From positions 1-64,000 of the forward strand of contig NZ_WBIR01000001.1 of NCBI RefSeq assembly GCF_009749395.1: 64,000 bases of DNA, in the 5' to 3' direction. The DNA is from Agromyces salentinus. GTDB taxonomy: Bacteria; Actinomycetota; Actinomycetes; Actinomycetales; Microbacteriaceae. A program made the translations under genes and the position numbers. Below the pieces are notes generated by a model, which was not told where the DNA came from, did no database searches, and was given only the letters and a program-made list of their open reading frames with translations. Shown one piece after another: positions 1 through 8,736 of this stretch (positions are counted from its first letter, which is position 1; every line of letters begins with the position of its first letter).

Positions 1-26
1 GTCAGCCGGGCATTAGCGTGAGACAA

Positions 27-90
27 GAGAGACCTCCGTGCGTTCGAGCTGAAGAACTAGACAGCTCCAACTCGACCCCGGAGGTCTCTC
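27..90 (-). terminator. Inverted-repeat hairpin after the ABC-F gene
   Basis: A perfect 12-bp inverted repeat (27-38 with 79-90, GAGAGACCTCCG and complement) encloses a second 6-bp stem (46-51 with 62-67). It begins about 30 nt past the ABC-F stop codon on the minus strand and is followed there by a short T-containing stretch. A terminator is the simplest reading, but the 40-nt interior is long for one and there is no clean U tract, so a structured RNA or protein-binding site is possible. Confidence 0.5.
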
Positions 91-120
91 CTACGTCAAC
101 AACGATCCGGGTCAGTACAC

Positions 121-1995
121 CTAGCGCTGCAGCGCCGGTTCGCGCTCGTCGGCCGCGACGGCGCGCCCGGCGGCGAGTTCGAGCCGCTCCCCCGCCCAGC
201 GACGACGCAGCCACCGATCGTGGCTGGCGATCACGACGGCGCCCGGGTACGTGCCGAGCGCCTCCTCGAGGTCGGTCGCGAGGGCGAGCGAGAGGTGGTT
301 CGTCGGCTCGTCGAGGAGGAACACGTGCGGCGGCCGGGCGATCACGAGCGCCAGGGCCAGCCGGCGCTGCTGACCGACCGAGAGCGCCCCGACCGGGCGG
401 TTCTCGTCGCGCGGGGCGATGAGCCCGAGGCCGGACAGCGGCACCTGCTCGGCACGCCGCTCGCCGAGCGTGCGCTCGTAGATGCGGCGCACCGCGGCAT
501 CCGGATCCGCGAAGCGCACGTCCTGCTCGAGCAACTGCACGCGCAGCCCGCGACGGCGCTGCACCGATCCCCGCTCGACGCGGAGCGACCCCGCGAGCAC
601 GTTCAGGAGCGTCGACTTGCCCGCCCCGTTCGCGCCCGTCACGAGGAGCCGCGTCAGCGGCGCCACCTGCAACGACGGCACGTCGAGGCGCCCGTCGATC
701 GCGGCATCCGTCACCTGCAGCAGCAGGCCGGACTCCTCCTCGAACGCATGCGACCCCGACGGGATGCCCGCGAACGCGAGCGGCCTCGGCGGCCGCGACA
801 CCTGCTCGCGCTCGAGCGTCGCGAGCCGCTGCTCGGCGTTGCGCAGGCGCCTCGACACCGTGCGATCGACGTTTTCGCCCTTGAAGTGCCGGATGAACTT
901 GTCGTTGTCGGTCGCAGCGCGCCCGTGCGCGACCGAGCGGGCGCTGCCGCCCCCGGCGACCTCTGCGCGCAGGCGCGAGAGCTCCTGCTGCTCGGCCTCG
1001 TACTGGCGCTGCCAGCGCACCCGCTCGTCGGCCTTCACGGCGAGGAACTCGCTGAACCCGCCGCCGAACACGGTGCCTCCGGATGCCGCGAGCGCGGCCT
1101 CACGCGAGCCGCGGCCCTCGCTCGCCCGCCCGCCCGCCCGTTCGCCCGCGACGGCGAGCGCGCCCTGGCGGCCCGGATCGAGGTCGAGGAGGCCCGTCGC
1201 CACCCGGTCCAGGAACTCGCGGTCGTGGCTCGCGAAGAGCACCGGGCCCCGCCACGCCCGCAGGCGCGACTCGAGGAACGCCGCCGCGTCGTCGTCGAGG
1301 TGGTTCGTCGGCTCGTCGAGGAGCAGGGCGTCGGGTGCGCGCAGCAGCAGCGCGACGAGCGCGAATCGGCTGCGCTGCCCGCCCGACATCTCCTCGATGC
1401 GTCGATCGAGGCCGAGGCCCGTGACGCCCAAGCCGTCGAGGAGCTCGTCGCGGCGCGACTCGGCCGACCAGACGTCGGCCCGTTCGGCGGCATCGAGTGC
1501 GGCCGAGTACCGGGCGGCGGATGCCGCGGCGAGCGCCTCGTCGCCGGCGACGGCTGGATCGGCGAGTGCGGCCGCGGCCTCGTCGAGCTCGCGCTCGATG
1601 GCCCGCACCTCGCGGAGCGCCTGCTCGAGCACCGCGCCGATCAGGTCGTCGGGCGCGAACGGGAGTTCCTGCGCGAGCAGGCCGGTGCGCTCCGGACGGC
1701 TGACGCGGCCGTGCGCGAGGAGCGCGGATGCCGCGGGGTCCGGCCGGCTCGCGGCATCCGCTCGCCCTCCGGGGTCCGGTCGGCTGGCGGCATCCGCTCG
1801 CTCGACGTCGCGGGGATCGGGTGCGGCGAGCAGGCGCAGCAGCGTGGACTTGCCGACGCCGTTCTCGCCGATGAGGCCGAGGCGCTCGCCTTGGGAGACG
1901 GTGAATCCGAGATCGCTGAACACACGACGCTCGGGGTATGCGGCCGACAGTCCGTCGGCGCGGAGGTAGGTGGAGTTCGAGACGTGTACCGGCAT
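121..1995 (-). CDS. ABC-F family ATPase (ribosome-associated, possible antibiotic resistance or translation factor)
   Basis: 624 aa with two ABC ATPase domains in one chain and no membrane segment, the ABC-F layout. Domain 1 has Walker A GENGVGKS (43-50), signature SGGQ (204-207) and DEPTNHLD (227-234). Domain 2 has GANGAGKS (454-461), signature LSVGQ (538-542) and DEPTNHL (562-568). ABC-F proteins bind the ribosomal E site; some protect against macrolides, lincosamides or pleuromutilins, others (EttA, Uup types) are housekeeping. The sequence does not decide between them. Between Walker A and the first signature lies a tandem in-frame repeat RADAASRPDP (66-75 and 78-87). The ATG has AAAGGG upstream. 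The gene stands alone, with a long untranslated-looking region before it. Confidence 0.9.
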   Translation of the reverse strand: MPVHVSNSTYLRADGLSAAYPERRVFSDLGFTVSQGERLGLIGENGVGKSTLLRLLAAPDPRDVERADAASRPDPGGRADAASRPDPAASALLAHGRVSRPERTGLLAQELPFAPDDLIGAVLEQALREVRAIERELDEAAAALADPAVAGDEALAAASAARYSAALDAAERADVWSAESRRDELLDGLGVTGLGLDRRIEEMSGGQRSRFALVALLLRAPDALLLDEPTNHLDDDAAAFLESRLRAWRGPVLFASHDREFLDRVATGLLDLDPGRQGALAVAGERAGGRASEGRGSREAALAASGGTVFGGGFSEFLAVKADERVRWQRQYEAEQQELSRLRAEVAGGGSARSVAHGRAATDNDKFIRHFKGENVDRTVSRRLRNAEQRLATLEREQVSRPPRPLAFAGIPSGSHAFEEESGLLLQVTDAAIDGRLDVPSLQVAPLTRLLVTGANGAGKSTLLNVLAGSLRVERGSVQRRRGLRVQLLEQDVRFADPDAAVRRIYERTLGERRAEQVPLSGLGLIAPRDENRPVGALSVGQQRRLALALVIARPPHVFLLDEPTNHLSLALATDLEEALGTYPGAVVIASHDRWLRRRWAGERLELAAGRAVAADEREPALQR

Positions 1996-2399
1996 GCGGA
2001 CGCCCTTTCACGAATGCCCCCGGGCCGCCGACGCTGCCACGCCAGAGGCGGCAGGTCGGGCGATGCACCGCCGGAACCGCCGCGTGCGCGCAGCAGCGCC
2101 GACGACCCGGGAGCGGAGTGTGAGTCCCGCCGGGCATTGCCGAGATGGGTGCACGCGATCACCGTCGCGATCAGTGGAAGGTGCACACCCGTGGTCTACG
2201 GCGCCTCAGGCGCGGGACGATGGGGTGTACTCACTTCATAGCGGAGTCGACGATAGCAGAGCTCGCCGCTGAATGCACGCCCGGGCGTGTCGGATGCCGC
2301 GGGTCGCGTGCGATCCGCCGGAATCCCGCTGCCGCGGTGGAGTCCGTGCGGAGCGGGACTCGGCCGCGCGAACGGGATTCCACCGCGGGACGGGCCGGG
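1996..2399. other. 404-bp gap without a credible gene
   Basis: The region lies between the ABC-F start and the mqo stop, both minus strand. Reading frames through it are shadows with poor codon bias. It holds inverted repeats (see 2332-2388) and, on the minus strand, a TATCGT hexamer near 2250 that could be a -10 box. That would give ABC-F a leader of roughly 240 nt, long enough for attenuation, but I find no convincing leader peptide. Confidence 0.5.
2332..2388 (-). terminator. Nested inverted repeat downstream of mqo
   Basis: CCGCGGTGGA (2332-2341) is perfectly complementary to TCCACCGCGG (2379-2388), and inside it GAGTCC (2340-2345) pairs with GGACTC (2356-2361). It lies about 12 nt beyond the mqo stop on the minus strand, so it probably ends the mqo transcript. 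The two stems share bases and so are alternative folds. No U tract follows. Confidence 0.45.
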
Positions 2400-3878
2400 T
2401 CAGGCGGAGAGCTGGAGCGTCTTCGCCGTTGCCGCGGTCGACGCCTCGGCCTTCGCCGGGTCGCCCGAGAGCTTGGTGCCGTAGCTCGGGATCATCTCGC
2501 GGAGCTTCGGCTCCCACTCGGCCATGCGGTCGGGGAAGCAGCGTGCGAGCACGTCGAGCATGATCGGCGCGGCCGTCGAGGCTCCGGGCGAGGCGCCGAG
2601 GAGGCCCGCGATCGTGCCGTCGGCCCCCGTGATGACCTCGGTGCCGAACTGCAGCACGCCGCCCTTCTCGGGATCCTTCTTCATGACCTGCACGCGCTGG
2701 CCGGCCGTGATGAGCTCCCAGTCCTCGGACTTCGCCGTGGGCATGAACTCGCGCAGGACCTGCATCTTCTTCTCGCGCGAGGCCATGAGCTCGGAGACCA
2801 GGTACTTCACGAGGTCGAAGTTCTTCAGGCCCACCTGGATCATCGGGCCCAGGTTGTGCAGGCGGATCGAGAACGGCAGGTCGAACCACGTGCTCGTCTT
2901 CAGGAACTTGGGCGTGAAGCCCGCATAGGGGCCGAACAGCAGGGCCGTCTCGCCGTCGACGACACGCGTGTCGAGGTGCGGCACCGACATGGGCGGAGCG
3001 CCCACGGCGGCCTTGCCGTAGACCTTCGCCTGGTGCTGGGCGACGAGCTTGGGGTTCGTGGTGCGCAGGAACTGGCCAGAGATCGGGAAGCCGCCGAAGC
3101 CCTTGATCTCGGGGATGCCCGAGTTCTGCAGGAGGGCGAGTGCGCCGCCGCCGGCGCCGACGAACACGAACCGCGCGTTGACCGACTTCGGCGTGCCGCC
3201 GACGAGGTGCTTCAGGCGGAGGTTCCAGGTGCCGTCCTTCAGGCGCTTGAGGCGCGTGACCTGGTGGTTCGTCTGGATCGACGCCCCGTGCTCCTCGAGG
3301 TCGGAGAGGAGGTACTTGGTGAGGGCGCCGAAGTCGACGTCGGTGCCGGCGACGATGCGGGTCGCGGCGACCTTCTGCTTCGGGTTGCGCTTCTTCGCGA
3401 GGAGCGGGGTCCACTCGGCGATGCGCTCGAGGTCTTCGGAGTACTCCATGTCGGGGAACAGCGGCTGGCCCTCGAGCGCCTCGACGCGCTTCTTCAGGTA
3501 CTCGATGTTCGCCTTGCCGCGCACGAAGGTCATGTGCGGGGTGGAGTTGATGAAGTTGTGCGGCTCGGGCAGCGAACCCGTCGACACGAGGTGCGCCCAG
3601 TACTGGCGGCTGATCTGGAACTGCTCGTTGATCGCGACGGCCTTGTCGGCGCTGACGGTGCCGTCGGCGTTCTCGGGCATGTAGTTCAGCTCGCAGAGGG
3701 CGGCGTGACCGGTGCCGGCGTTGTTCCACGCGTTGGAGGACTCCTGCGCGACCTCGCCGAGGCGTTCGTAGACGCGGATCGACCACTCCGGCTGGAGCCT
3801 CGAGATGAGGGACCCGAGCGTTGCGCTCATGATGCCCCCGCCGATGAGCACGACGTCGACGGTTTCCTCTGAATTCAC
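2400..3878 (-). CDS. mqo: Malate:quinone oxidoreductase
   Basis: 492 aa, the usual Mqo length. The N-terminus has the FAD-binding motif GGGIMSATLGS near residue 12, followed by the Mqo-typical SSNAWNNAGTGHAALCELNY block. This membrane-associated flavoprotein oxidises malate to oxaloacetate and passes electrons to the quinone pool, and in actinobacteria often carries the main TCA flux at this step. I chose the GTG at 3878 (reading VNSEETVDVVLIGGG): the family begins here, upstream codons look non-coding, and TACACT sits 7 nt before the GTG, a leaderless-promoter arrangement. The gene is monocistronic. Confidence 0.95.
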   Translation of the reverse strand: MNSEETVDVVLIGGGIMSATLGSLISRLQPEWSIRVYERLGEVAQESSNAWNNAGTGHAALCELNYMPENADGTVSADKAVAINEQFQISRQYWAHLVSTGSLPEPHNFINSTPHMTFVRGKANIEYLKKRVEALEGQPLFPDMEYSEDLERIAEWTPLLAKKRNPKQKVAATRIVAGTDVDFGALTKYLLSDLEEHGASIQTNHQVTRLKRLKDGTWNLRLKHLVGGTPKSVNARFVFVGAGGGALALLQNSGIPEIKGFGGFPISGQFLRTTNPKLVAQHQAKVYGKAAVGAPPMSVPHLDTRVVDGETALLFGPYAGFTPKFLKTSTWFDLPFSIRLHNLGPMIQVGLKNFDLVKYLVSELMASREKKMQVLREFMPTAKSEDWELITAGQRVQVMKKDPEKGGVLQFGTEVITGADGTIAGLLGASPGASTAAPIMLDVLARCFPDRMAEWEPKLREMIPSYGTKLSGDPAKAEASTAATAKTLQLSA

Positions 3879-3885
3879 GGATTCC

Positions 3886-3891
3886 AGTGTA
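3886..3891 (-). promoter_or_regulatory. -10 box of mqo, leaderless type
   Basis: TACACT on the minus strand, separated by 7 nt from the mqo GTG. No Shine-Dalgarno sequence fits between them, so transcription probably starts at or within 1-2 nt of the start codon. The -35 region is weak. Confidence 0.5.
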
Positions 3892-3987
3892 TGCGCCGTG
3901 AGGCACCCTCCCGACCACGTCCGCTCGACGTCGAGACAGTCCCGATCATGGCGCTGACCGGGCATCGAGGGATGCCCCGGAGTGGAG

Positions 3988-4608
3988 TCAGGCGAGCAGC
4001 GCGGCGAGCGCGGGCAGCTGCGCGGGGTCCTCGAGCGCCGAGCCGACGGCGACCGTGCGAGCGCCGGCCTCGAGGAATCCGCTCGCGTTGGTCGCGTCGA
4101 TGCCGCCGGTGGCGACGAAGCGGGCGCCCGGGAACGGCCCCGCCATGGCCCGGAACCAGCCGGTGCCGAGCAGCGAGGCGGGGAACGCCTTCATCCAGGT
4201 CAGGCCGAGCGCCATGGCCGCCTGCACCTCCGACGCGGTGGCGACGCCCGGAAGGCTCGGCATGCCGGCGGCGGTCGAGGCCCGCACGACGTCGGCGTCG
4301 AAGCCGGGGCTCACGGTGAAGGCGGCCCCCGCGGATGCCGCGAGCTCGACGTCGCGCGCGGTCAGCACGGTTCCCGCCCCGACGAGGCGCCCGGCGGCGC
4401 GGCCGGCCTCGGCGACGGCGGCGAGCGCCGCGACATCCGCCTCGGACTGGATGGGGAGCTCGACCAGATCGATGCCGAGCTCCCAGGCCGCGTGGGCGAG
4501 TTCGAGGCTTCGTGCCTCGCCGAGGCCGCGGAAGAGGGCCATGAGCGGCCGACCGGCGAAGAGCTCGTCGAACTCGGCGTTGGAGACGGTGGGCTGGGCC
4601 TGGTTCAC
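3988..4608 (-). CDS. KDPG/KDPGal-type bifunctional aldolase
   Basis: 206 aa, a class I aldolase of the Eda family that cleaves 2-keto-3-deoxy-6-phospho-sugar acids to pyruvate and glyceraldehyde 3-phosphate. The Schiff-base lysine is K140 in the LTWMKAFPAS motif; GAGTVL (78-83) and ATGGI (166-170) form the phosphate-binding part. The segment VELPIQS (49-55) resembles the phosphogalactonate aldolase subtype somewhat more than classical Eda, so either stereoisomer is possible. The GTG at 4608 overlaps the TGA of the upstream kinase gene (GTGA), so the two are translationally coupled. The aldolase takes the kinase product. Confidence 0.85.
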   Translation of the reverse strand: MNQAQPTVSNAEFDELFAGRPLMALFRGLGEARSLELAHAAWELGIDLVELPIQSEADVAALAAVAEAGRAAGRLVGAGTVLTARDVELAASAGAAFTVSPGFDADVVRASTAAGMPSLPGVATASEVQAAMALGLTWMKAFPASLLGTGWFRAMAGPFPGARFVATGGIDATNASGFLEAGARTVAVGSALEDPAQLPALAALLA

Positions 4609-5510
4609 GGGGTGCCTCTCGGGAAGTCTGCGGTGTCGGCGATCGTGAGCACGGCGCGCGCGTGCCCCGACCGGAGGCGTTCGGCGGCGGGTTCGCCGCG
4701 CAGCATGGCGTGGAGGTAGCCCGCCGCGAAGGCGTCGCCCGCCCCGACGAGCTCGACGGCGTCGACGACCAGGGCGGGCACGTGGACACCCTGCGCACCG
4801 CCGGCGCCGTCGCCGTGCTCGTAGGAGGTCGCGCCCACCGCGCCGTCCTTGACGACGAGCACCCGCGGGTCGGGAAGCAGGTCGCGCACCTCGTCGGGCG
4901 TGGTGGTCCCCCACAACCCCTCGGCCTCGTCGAGTCCGACGAAGACGAGGTCGGCGCGCGCCGCGAGGGCGAGCAGGCGGCGGGCCGCGGCATCCGTGGA
5001 CGGCCAGAGCGACGGCCGGTGGTTGACGTCGAAGCTCACGGGCACGCCCTCCGCGGCGGCCCGGTCGAGGAGGGCGTCGAGGAGGGCGTCGCAGGAGCCG
5101 GAGAGCGCGGCGGTGATGCCCGAGACGTGCACGAGCCGCACGTCGCCGATCGGCAACGAGTCGACGAACTCGGCGGAAAGCCGGGAGGCGGCCGAGCCGG
5201 CGCGGTAGTAGAGCACGCCGCGGCCGGGATCCTTGAGGTACAGCCCCGTGGGCGCGGCGGCATCGGACCGCACGAGCGAGACGTCGACGCCGCGCTCGGC
5301 GAGCTGGCGGAGGAGGCGGCGTCCGAGTGCGTCGTCCCCCACGGCGCTCGCCCAGGCCGTCGGCGTCCCGAGGGCGGCGAGGTGGGAGGCGACGTTGGAC
5401 TCCGCCCCGCCCGGGTCGAGGTGGAAGCCCGTCGCCGACTCGAGCGGCTCGGCCAGGGTGGGCGCGACGAGCGCCATCGTCTCGCCGACGGTGAGGACTT
5501 CTGGACGCAC
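4605..5510 (-). CDS. PfkB-family sugar kinase, probable 2-keto-3-deoxygluconate kinase
   Basis: 301 aa, ribokinase/PfkB fold. The N-terminal half has the substrate-binding segment DPGGAESNVASHLAALG, and the C-terminal ATP site has VGAGDAFAAGY near residue 257 with the catalytic aspartate. Followed by a KDPG-type aldolase, the likely substrate is 2-keto-3-deoxygluconate. Two GTG codons compete. I use 5510 because AGGGG lies 7 nt before it; the GTG at 5516 would leave the Shine-Dalgarno too close. The promoter region is shared with the divergent D-amino-acid-lyase gene and contains a likely regulator site. Confidence 0.85.
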   Translation of the reverse strand: MRPEVLTVGETMALVAPTLAEPLESATGFHLDPGGAESNVASHLAALGTPTAWASAVGDDALGRRLLRQLAERGVDVSLVRSDAAAPTGLYLKDPGRGVLYYRAGSAASRLSAEFVDSLPIGDVRLVHVSGITAALSGSCDALLDALLDRAAAEGVPVSFDVNHRPSLWPSTDAAARRLLALAARADLVFVGLDEAEGLWGTTTPDEVRDLLPDPRVLVVKDGAVGATSYEHGDGAGGAQGVHVPALVVDAVELVGAGDAFAAGYLHAMLRGEPAAERLRSGHARAVLTIADTADFPRGTP

Positions 5511-5546
5511 GGTCACGCCCCTATGCTGAACCCTGTGCAGATACGG

Positions 5547-5572
5547 TGCAAGCCGGTTGCAATATGTGCAAC
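5547..5572. promoter_or_regulatory. Overlapping TGCAA palindromes, probable IclR operator
   Basis: Two interlocked inverted repeats share a half-site: TGCAA-5-TTGCA (5547-5561) and GTTGCA-5-TGCAAC (5556-5572). They lie in the 181-bp region between the divergent kinase and lyase genes. A minus-strand TTGCAC that could be the kinase -35 box overlaps the left arm. The IclR gene downstream in the plus-strand operon is the obvious candidate binder. Confidence 0.55.
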
Positions 5573-5691
5573 GGCATCGACGCCAACAGGCGCCGACATC
5601 AGTGCCGCCAAAAGGCGCCATCAAAGCGTCATCGGGCGACGCAGAACCGGACCGCGAACCGAGCGAGCCGCGAACGAGCAGGGAGTACCGG

Positions 5692-7095
5692 ATGCCACGT
5701 CGAATCGAGGATCTCGCCGACGAGGTGCTCTCGGCCGCCGACACGGGGCTGCCCGCACGCGCCGACGGCCTCACCGTCGCCGAGTTCCTGGCCTCGACCC
5801 CGCGCCTCGGCGAGTTCTGGACGCCCCTGACCGTGCTGGACGCCGATGCGCTGCGGCGCAACGCCGAGACGATCCAGGCCTGGGCGGGCGCCCACGGACT
5901 CGAGCTCATGCCGCACGGCAAGACGACGATGGCGCCGGCGCTCTGGCGGTTGCAGCTCGATGCGGGCGCCACCGGGCTCACCCTCGCGACGCCCGGCCAG
6001 GTGCGCACGGCCCGCGCGTTCGGCGTCGGCTCGATCATGCTCGCCAACGCCCTGGTGGCGCCCGCCGCCCTCGCCTGGATCGCCGGGGAACTCGCTGACC
6101 CCGCGTTCGAGTTCTCCTGCTGGGCGGACTCCCTCGAGACCGTCGAGGCGATGGAGCGGGGCCTCGCCGGGGCCGGCCCGCTGCCCCGCCCGATCGACGT
6201 GCTCGTCGAACTCGGCGCCCCCGGCGGCCGCACCGGCGCCCGCACCCTCGACGCCGCGCTCGCACTCGTCCAGCGCGTGGCCGACTCCCCCGTGCTGCGC
6301 CTGGCGGGCGTCGCCGGGTACGAGGGAAGCCTCGGCCACGACCGCTCGCCGGCCGCGCTCGCCGCCGTGCGGGCGTACCTGTCCGACCTCGTCGAGCTGC
6401 GCGCGACGGTGCTCGACGGCGGCCTCGCCACCCAGGCCGGCTTCATCGTCTCGGCGGGCGGCAGCGCCTACCTGGACCTCGTCGCCGAGGTGTTCGCCCC
6501 CGCGATCGAAGCGGATGCCGCAGCAGGCCGCGGCACGCGCTGGATCCTCCGCTCGGGCGCTTCCCTCCTCCACGACCAGGGCTTCTACCGCGGCATCTCG
6601 CCGCTCGACGCGAGCCGCCTCGGGGGGACCGCCGGGCCCGTGGCCGCCACCACCGCGGGCGCCGCCCCCGGCGCCGCCGACCCCGCCGCCGCCGACCCCG
6701 CGCACCGGCCGCTGGTCCCAGCGATGCGCGGCTACGCCCGCGTCGTGTCCCACCCCGAACCGGGCCTCGCGCTGCTCGATGGAGGCAAACGCGACTTCCC
6801 GTACGACGAGGGCCTGCCCCTCCCGCTCGGCGCCGCGGCGACGCTCGGCGAGGCGGCGACGACGGCCGTCGAGCCGGAGCGGACGCTGGCCGCGGCATCC
6901 GTCACCGCCCTGAACGACCAGCACGCCTTCCTCCGTGCAGACGATGCGGGCACGACCCTGCCGGTCGCCGTCGGCGATGTCGTCTCACTCGGCCTGTCGC
7001 ATCCGTGCACCGCCTTCGACAAGCGGCGCTGGCTCCCCGTCGTCGAACGGGCCGGGAGCGACGTCGTCGTCGACCTCGTCCGGACGTTCTTCTGA
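5692..7095 (+). CDS. PLP fold-type III D-amino-acid lyase/dehydratase (D-serine dehydratase-like)
   Basis: 467 aa. An alanine-racemase-type barrel carries the PLP lysine K77 in MPHGKTTMAP. The C-terminal beta domain ends with LSHPCTAFDK, whose H437 and C439 match the metal ligands of the D-serine dehydratase/D-threonine aldolase group. Around residues 320-345 there is an Ala/Pro-rich insert. Members eliminate ammonia from D-serine-like substrates; relatives act on D-threonine or, as I recall, D-glucosaminate. Next to a deacylase, a KDG-type kinase and KDPG aldolase, D-glucosaminate is a credible substrate here. The ATG at 5692 follows GGGAG; earlier in-frame codons look non-coding. Confidence 0.85.
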   Translation: MPRRIEDLADEVLSAADTGLPARADGLTVAEFLASTPRLGEFWTPLTVLDADALRRNAETIQAWAGAHGLELMPHGKTTMAPALWRLQLDAGATGLTLATPGQVRTARAFGVGSIMLANALVAPAALAWIAGELADPAFEFSCWADSLETVEAMERGLAGAGPLPRPIDVLVELGAPGGRTGARTLDAALALVQRVADSPVLRLAGVAGYEGSLGHDRSPAALAAVRAYLSDLVELRATVLDGGLATQAGFIVSAGGSAYLDLVAEVFAPAIEADAAAGRGTRWILRSGASLLHDQGFYRGISPLDASRLGGTAGPVAATTAGAAPGAADPAAADPAHRPLVPAMRGYARVVSHPEPGLALLDGGKRDFPYDEGLPLPLGAAATLGEAATTAVEPERTLAAASVTALNDQHAFLRADDAGTTLPVAVGDVVSLGLSHPCTAFDKRRWLPVVERAGSDVVVDLVRTFF

Positions 7096-8735
7096 TGGCC
7101 ACGGTCCTTCGCATCATCCGCGACGTCGTGCCGGTCGACGGCGACGCGCACGCAGATGCCGAGCGCGCCGGCGCCGGGCGCTCCGACCCCGTCGACGTCG
7201 TGCTCCACGGCGAGCGCATCGCCGCGATCCAGCCCCGCGGCACCACGCCCGTCGGCGACGCCGCACACGTCATCGACGGCGGCGGGCGTCTCCTGCTGCC
7301 CGGCTTCGTCGACGCGCATGCGCACGCCGACGGCCGCATCTTCGAGCCCGACGTGCAGCTCGCGCTGCTGCGACAGGGCGTCACCACGGTCATCGGCGGC
7401 CAGGACGGCGTGTCGTACGCCCCCGGCGACGGCGCCTACGCGAGCGAGTACTTCGCCGCGATCAACGGGCCGCATCCGAGCTACGCCGGTGGCGGCATCC
7501 GCTCGCTCCTCGACTCCTACGACGGCACCACGCCGCTGAACCAGGGCGTGCTGGTGCCCGCGGGCACGGTGCGGGACCTCGTCTGCGGACGGTCGACGGA
7601 TGCCGCGGGCACCGCCGAGCTCGACGCGATGCGCGCCCTCGTGGCCGATGGCCTCGCCGAGGGCGCGCTCGGGCTGTCAACCGGGCTCGACTACGTGCCG
7701 GGCGTGTTCGCCTCGACCGACGAGCTCGCCCGGCTCGCCGAGCCCGTTGCCGCAGCGGGGGCGGTCTACGTGTCGCACATGCGGGGCGGCTACGAGGCGA
7801 ACTCGGCCGCGGGCATCGACGAGATCGAGGCGATCGCCCGGCACTCGGGCGTGGCCGTGCACGTGTCGCACTTCCACGCCGAGCCGGCCATCGTGCACGT
7901 GCTCATGGACGGGCTCGCGGCATCCGGGATCGAGGCGAGCTTCGACGCCTACCCGTACACGCGGGGGTGCTCGATCCTCGCGATGCCGGTGCTGCCCGCC
8001 TGGCTCACCGTGCAGCCGACCTCGGACGTGCTGGCCGCCATCACCGACCCCGCCGGACGGCGGCGCCTGCTCGACGGCTGGTTCCCGACCATCGTCGACT
8101 ACCCGAGCCTCGGTCCCGACTGGCCGAGCATGCTGACCCTCGCGCACGTCGCGGCTCCCGAGTACGCCTGGGCTCATGGCCTCACGATCGGCACCGCTGC
8201 GGCCCGGCTCGGCACGAGCCCGGCCGAGTTCGCACTCGACGTGCTCGCCGCCTCGCGACTCGAGGTCAACGTCGTCATGGCCGTGCGATACGCCCGCGAC
8301 GACGCCGACCTCGCGGAGATCCTCGCGCATCCTCGCGCCCTCGGCGGCTCGGACGGCATCTTCATCGGGGCGCACCCGCACCCCCGGGCGCGCGGCTCGT
8401 TCGCGCGGTACCTGCGCCTGCTCGTCGTCGAGCGTGGCGCCATCGGGTGGGCGGATGCCGCGGCCCTCGTATCCACGCGCGCCGCCGACCGGTTCCGCCT
8501 CGGCGACCGCGGACGCGTTCGACCCGGCGCCGTCGCGGACCTCGTGCTCGTCGACCCCGCGCGGATCGCCGATCGCGCCACCTACGACCGTCCGCTCGAG
8601 CTCGCCGAGGGCATCGACGACGTGCTCGTCGCCGGCGTGCCGGTACTCGCGGGCGGGCGGCTCACCGGGGCGACGCCGGGTCGCGGCATCCGCCGTTCGA
8701 ATGCTCGCGGTCCGGCCGTGCCGAAGGAGGCCTGA
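7095..8735 (+). CDS. N-acyl-D-amino-acid deacylase-like amidohydrolase
   Basis: 546 aa, amidohydrolase superfamily. The metal motif VDAHAHADG has its HxH at 75 and 77, the D-aminoacylase signature EGALGLSTGLDYVPG lies mid-chain, and the C-terminal GSDGIFIG gives the metal-binding aspartate. The family removes N-acyl groups from D-amino acids; N-acetyl-D-glucosaminate is a structurally similar compound. The ATG shares its A with the upstream TGA (TGATG), so this gene is coupled to the lyase gene and the two probably act in sequence: deacylation, then deamination. No signal peptide, so cytoplasmic. Confidence 0.88.
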   Translation: MATVLRIIRDVVPVDGDAHADAERAGAGRSDPVDVVLHGERIAAIQPRGTTPVGDAAHVIDGGGRLLLPGFVDAHAHADGRIFEPDVQLALLRQGVTTVIGGQDGVSYAPGDGAYASEYFAAINGPHPSYAGGGIRSLLDSYDGTTPLNQGVLVPAGTVRDLVCGRSTDAAGTAELDAMRALVADGLAEGALGLSTGLDYVPGVFASTDELARLAEPVAAAGAVYVSHMRGGYEANSAAGIDEIEAIARHSGVAVHVSHFHAEPAIVHVLMDGLAASGIEASFDAYPYTRGCSILAMPVLPAWLTVQPTSDVLAAITDPAGRRRLLDGWFPTIVDYPSLGPDWPSMLTLAHVAAPEYAWAHGLTIGTAAARLGTSPAEFALDVLAASRLEVNVVMAVRYARDDADLAEILAHPRALGGSDGIFIGAHPHPRARGSFARYLRLLVVERGAIGWADAAALVSTRAADRFRLGDRGRVRPGAVADLVLVDPARIADRATYDRPLELAEGIDDVLVAGVPVLAGGRLTGATPGRGIRRSNARGPAVPKEA

Positions 8736-8736
8736 C

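Noticed and set aside
1996-2137. Leader peptide for ABC-F starting near 2137
   Set aside because: The frame continues far into the ABC-F gene in another phase, has no Shine-Dalgarno and no stalling-type motif I recognise.
220-2241. Plus-strand open frame of 673 codons over ABC-F
   Set aside because: Antisense shadow of the ABC-F gene; Arg/Glu/Ala-rich with no domain, while the minus strand has all ABC motifs.
4605-6446. Upstream extension of the sugar kinase to a 613-codon frame
   Set aside because: The additional 300 codons are antisense to the PLP-lyase gene; the kinase family starts at 5510-5516.
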